Below are positions 61,154-64,000 of a DNA stretch of 64,000 bases, one piece after another. The stretch is from the NCBI RefSeq assembly GCF_022484225.1, contig NZ_JAKVLT010000001.1, positions 124,001-188,000 of the forward strand. The letters run 5' to 3'. Under the pieces are notes generated by a model. That model saw nothing but the letters and a program-made list of their open reading frames with translations. It was not told where the DNA came from and did no database searches. Source of the stretch: Pseudoramibacter sp. GTDB taxonomy: Bacteria > Bacillota > Clostridia > Eubacteriales > Eubacteriaceae. The position numbers were made by a program, and so were the translations under genes. The first letter of the stretch is position 1, and every line of letters begins with the position of its first letter.

Positions 61154-62185
61154 TTAATGTTTCAGGCGCAGAATGGCCGGTTCAAAGGGCGGGAAAAGCA
61201 CGCCCTGTTCGGTGATGATCGCCGACACGTTGTCGTGGGGCGTCACATCGAAGGCCGGGTTTTCAAAGTTAATGCCTTCGGGCGCGGTCTGCACCCCGGC
61301 GAAATGGCCGACTTCCGACGGATCCCGCTGTTCAATGGTGATGTCTTTCCCTGAGAACATCGAAAAGTCGATGGTCGAGGTCGGCGCCGCGACGTAGAAC
61401 GGGATGTGGTGGGCCTTGGCCAGCACCGAAACCGAAAACGTGCCGATTTTGTTGGCCACGTCCCCGTTCCGGGTGATGCGGTCTGCCCCAACGACCACAC
61501 AGTCGATTTTGCCTTGATGCATCATCCAGCCCGCCATGTTGTCAGTGATCAGGGTCACCGAAATGTTGTCCTTGTGGAGTTCGTAAGCTGTCAGTCTCGC
61601 GCCCTGAAGCAGCGGACGGGTTTCATCGGCGTAAACCTGGATGTTTTTGCCCGCTTCCTGGGCCGCGCGGATGACGCCGAGGGCGGTGCCGTAATCCGCC
61701 GTCGCCAGAGCGCCGGCGTTGCAGTGGGTCAGGATAGTGCTGCCCGGCTTGATCAGCGCGGCGCCGGCCTTCCCCATGGCTTTGCACATGGCGATGTCTT
61801 CTTCGCAGATGGCGTCGGCTTCGGCTTTTAATTTTTCAGAGACGGCTTTGGGATCGGCTGCGGGATCCGCCTTGAAGACCCGGGTCATGCGGTCGATGGC
61901 CCAGAACAGGTTCACGGCCGTCGGTCGGGTGCCCCGAAGCAGTTCACAGGCTTCGTCCATCTTGGCCTGATAAGTTTCGGGATCCTGATTTTCGAATTCC
62001 TTGGACGCCAGATACACCGCGTAGCCGGCGGTGACGCCGATAGCCGGCGCCCCGCGAACGACCATCGTCACGATGGCGTCCGCCACTTCGCGATAATCCG
62101 TGTAGCCCCGCACCACTTCCTGAGTCGGCAGCAGGGTCTGATCGATGAGTTTCAGTTCGCCTTCTTCAAAATATACCGGTCTCAT
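61154..62185 (-). CDS. mtnA: S-methyl-5-thioribose-1-phosphate isomerase
   Basis: Converts MTR-1-P to MTRu-1-P in methylthioadenosine salvage; also accepts the 5-deoxyribose analogue. Related to eIF2B alpha. Motifs: VRGAPAIGVTAGY with the substrate loop, THCNAGALATADYGTALGVI with the catalytic Cys, the VYADETRPLLQGARLTA block and VGADRITRNGDVANKIGTF with the catalytic Asp. 343 residues. It overlaps mtnP by ATGA. Confidence 0.96.
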   Translation of the reverse strand: MRPVYFEEGELKLIDQTLLPTQEVVRGYTDYREVADAIVTMVVRGAPAIGVTAGYAVYLASKEFENQDPETYQAKMDEACELLRGTRPTAVNLFWAIDRMTRVFKADPAADPKAVSEKLKAEADAICEEDIAMCKAMGKAGAALIKPGSTILTHCNAGALATADYGTALGVIRAAQEAGKNIQVYADETRPLLQGARLTAYELHKDNISVTLITDNMAGWMMHQGKIDCVVVGADRITRNGDVANKIGTFSVSVLAKAHHIPFYVAAPTSTIDFSMFSGKDITIEQRDPSEVGHFAGVQTAPEGINFENPAFDVTPHDNVSAIITEQGVLFPPFEPAILRLKH

Positions 62186-62943
62186 GCTTCGCTCCCGATT
62201 CGATTAATCAAATGGAAAATCAAAGTTTTCATTTCTTCGGTGTTTTCGTTGAGCACTTTCACGACCATTTCATTGGTCACCGGCGGAATGTCCGGATTGT
62301 CCTTGAGGCCTGCGTCGTAGTCCGTAACCAGGGCGATGTTGACCACCGGAATGCCCTTTTCCTGGCACAGATAGGCTTCGGGATACTGGGTCATGTTGAC
62401 CAGGTCCCCGCCGATCATGCCGAAAAAGCGGCTTTCGGCCTTTGTGGAAAAGCGCGGCCCGTTGATGACCACCGTGGTGCCGCCGTCGTGCATGACGTGG
62501 CCCATCTTCTGGCCTTCTTCCATGGCGAAGCGGCGCAGTTTTTCGTCGTAAGGTTCCGCTGAGCTCAGGTGTTCCACTTTCGGGCTTTCAAAAAACGTGT
62601 CTTTGCGGCCGGAGGTCATGTTGATGTACTGATCCGTTACCACAAAATCTCCGGGAGCCAGTTCTTTGCGCAGGGAACCGACGCAGTTTGCCGAAATCAG
62701 TGTCTTCACGCCCATTTGAGCCATGGCGTCAACATTCGCGCGGTAATTGACTTCTGCCGGTGAAAAGATGTGTTTTTTGCCGTGTCTCGGCATAAAAGCG
62801 ACTTTGACGCCGTTCACATCGAGCAGACTGATGCTTTCCGACGGTTTGCCGTAAGGGGTATCGACGTCGACCTTCCGGTATTCTTCGCCCAGTTCGTACA
62901 GGCCGGAGCCGCCGAACACGCCGATATCTGCTGAATAATACAT
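62182..62943 (-). CDS. mtnP: S-methyl-5'-thioadenosine phosphorylase
   Basis: Cleaves MTA with phosphate to adenine and MTR-1-P. GVFGGSGLYEL is the phosphate loop, FMPRHGKKH and NYRANVDAMAQMG follow, and INGPRFSTKAESRFF, VNMTQYPEA and VTDYDAGLKD bind base and ribose. Asp in DYDAG favours an adenine-type purine site. ATG at 62943 follows GAGGAGG; an in-frame ATG six codons upstream lacks a site. About 253 residues. First gene of the salvage cluster. Confidence 0.95.
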   Translation of the reverse strand: MYYSADIGVFGGSGLYELGEEYRKVDVDTPYGKPSESISLLDVNGVKVAFMPRHGKKHIFSPAEVNYRANVDAMAQMGVKTLISANCVGSLRKELAPGDFVVTDQYINMTSGRKDTFFESPKVEHLSSAEPYDEKLRRFAMEEGQKMGHVMHDGGTTVVINGPRFSTKAESRFFGMIGGDLVNMTQYPEAYLCQEKGIPVVNIALVTDYDAGLKDNPDIPPVTNEMVVKVLNENTEEMKTLIFHLINRIGSEA

Positions 62944-62984
62944 GCTTAAATTCCTCCTCATGTCTGTTTGTACTTTAAAAACAA

Positions 62985-63006
62985 TGACGGTGCCGAAACA
63001 CCGTCA
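62985..63006 (-). terminator. Terminator after the Pro/Glu-rich protein gene
   Basis: TGACGGTG-TTTCGG-CACCGTCA followed by TTGTTTTT on the minus strand. It separates this gene from mtnP. Confidence 0.85.
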
Positions 63007-63017
63007 CACACTGATAT

Positions 63018-64000
63018 CTAATAATTTTTCTTTTTGCGCCAGTCGCCGTGCTGGAAGCCGTCTCCCGCGTCGGGATCGCGCTTGAAACCCAGCCATTTGT
63101 AGCGGGTGTCGTCGTCCCCTTTTAAGTCGTTGGGGTCCACATCAGCTGCTGCAGAAGGCGCTTCAGAAGCTTCGCCGTCGGAAGCCGGCGCCGCCTGGGC
63201 GGCTTCACTGTTCCCCTTTGGCTGATCGGGATCGCGTTTAAAACCCAGCCACTTGTACCGGGTGTCGTCGTCGCCCTTCAGATCATTGGGATCTTCCGGC
63301 TCCGGTTCCGGCTCGGGCTGTGGGGCCGGCTGCGGCGCAGGTGCAGGTTCTGCCGGGGCTGCCGGTTCAAAGGCCGCTTCCACGTCCGGCACCATTTCGA
63401 CGATTTCTTCGTATTCCGGTTCCGGTTCGGAGACCACGGTCTTCGCGATGCGCAGCGCCGCCCCGAGGACGTCTCCCACGCTGTCCTGATTTGGCAGGCT
63501 GGCCGCACTCTGGGCCGGTTTGCGCTTGACCCGGCGCACCACTTTTTTCATCTTCGGCGCGGCCTGGCGCGGGCGGACCGGCTGGGGTTCCGGCGCGCTG
63601 TTTCTCAGGTTCTGAACCGCCTGTTCTGCCGCAGAAACCTGTTCGGGTACCGGCGCCAGTTCCGGTTCTTCCCTTTCAGGTTCCACCGTCGGCGGCACCT
63701 GGCGGTGCCGCACTTCTTCCACTTCCTGCACCGGCGTTTTGGAGAAGGTCGTCTTCCCTTTGCTGCCCGGCGCGATGTGATTCTTCCGCTGCATTTTTGC
63801 CGCGGCGTTCATGAGCGTTTCCGTCGCCAGCTGCACCACCTGATCATCGGTAGCGTTCGGTATTTCTTTGCGGATGGCTTCGGCCAAGCTGCTCTTTAAC
63901 ATCGCCATGCGGTCAAACTGAATGTTGTTTTCCGCCGGTTTGCTCTGGGGCGGTTCCGGAGCCGGCGCTTCCGGCTCTGGTTCGGGCTCCGGCTTTTTGA
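63018..64000 (-). CDS. Pro/Glu-rich protein with duplicated motif, N-terminus beyond window
   Basis: Not recognised. The frame has no stop up to the window edge; the ATG at 63908 is internal, as low-complexity PEPEPE sequence continues upstream (PEPEPEPEAPAPEPPQSKPA). A short helical stretch (MAMLKSSLAEAIRKEIPNA, about 60 residues) is followed by disordered Pro/Glu/Ala-rich sequence and a basic patch (KKVVRRVKRKP). A 22-residue unit, starting DPNDLKGDDDTRYKWLGF and ending KRDPD, occurs twice (about 63054-63137 and 63222-63300) and closes the protein. It may be a docking or division-associated scaffold, but no function can be assigned. Confidence 0.7.
   Translation of the reverse strand, partial: KKPEPEPEPEAPAPEPPQSKPAENNIQFDRMAMLKSSLAEAIRKEIPNATDDQVVQLATETLMNAAAKMQRKNHIAPGSKGKTTFSKTPVQEVEEVRHRQVPPTVEPEREEPELAPVPEQVSAAEQAVQNLRNSAPEPQPVRPRQAAPKMKKVVRRVKRKPAQSAASLPNQDSVGDVLGAALRIAKTVVSEPEPEYEEIVEMVPDVEAAFEPAAPAEPAPAPQPAPQPEPEPEPEDPNDLKGDDDTRYKWLGFKRDPDQPKGNSEAAQAAPASDGEASEAPSAAADVDPNDLKGDDDTRYKWLGFKRDPDAGDGFQHGDWRKKKNY

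Overview
The window is a gene-dense stretch of a Gram-positive chromosome. It most likely comes from a low-GC-lineage Clostridia/Eubacteriales member with a fairly GC-rich genome; a Eubacterium or Pseudoramibacter-like, non-spore-forming anaerobe is my inference. The reasons are Firmicutes-type gene order (secA-prfB; spoVG-glmU-prs-pth-mfd; mazG-HU-rqcP-divIC; tilS-hpt-ftsH-coaX-dusB), AddAB rather than RecBCD, short HisG paired with HisZ, a type III pantothenate kinase, strong AGGAGG ribosome binding sites and sigma-A type promoters. Most of the content is housekeeping. There is no prophage, IS element, CRISPR array or rRNA.

Region by region: 1-6.3 kb (minus) holds prfB (cut by the window edge, in-frame, TTG start), secA, a DUF5317 membrane protein with a long disordered tail, and the ribosome hibernation factor hpf. 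At 6.4-8.6 kb an LCP cell-wall ligase gene, whose Ser/Thr tail is frameshifted, faces a solitary EutL-like microcompartment shell gene across a shared terminator. At 8.6-11.5 kb lie ksgA, cca and a HAD phosphatase (minus). At 11.6-19.4 kb is the operon hisZGDCBHAF-hisIE (plus), whose promoter carries a perfect 18-bp palindrome. At 19.4-28.8 kb come an arginase-fold protein that seems to start at ATT, an m5C methyltransferase, a PIN-TRAM protein, CarD, Tex, DegV, an Rrf2 regulator and MurE.

From 28.8 to 48.7 kb (minus) runs a long syntenic block: UPF0489, dusB, coaX, a hotdog thioesterase, ftsH, hpt, tilS, four tRNAs (Glu, Met, fMet, Leu), ppx/gppA, divIC/ftsB, rqcP, HU, mazG (frameshifted), a MurJ/SpoVB-type flippase, a PrsA-like foldase, mfd, pth, prs, a GlmU lacking its acetyltransferase part, and spoVG. 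The sporulation-only genes that sit in this block in spore formers (spoVT, yabP, yabQ, spoIIE) are absent.

From 48.9 kb come murC, a divergent patatin-like protein and a second solitary shell gene (EutS/PduU-like), then addA and addB (minus). Next are an aquaglyceroporin with altered NPA motifs and a structured leader, and a methylthioadenosine salvage cluster (mtnP, mtnA and a TIM-barrel isomerase, minus). The window ends in a large Pro/Glu-rich protein with a duplicated 22-residue motif, cut by the window edge.

The features most worth following are the two orphan shell genes of different shell types, each with its own promoter and terminator; the palindromic his operator; the ATT-start arginase-fold gene; the shortened GlmU; and two single-base frameshifts, both in A-runs.
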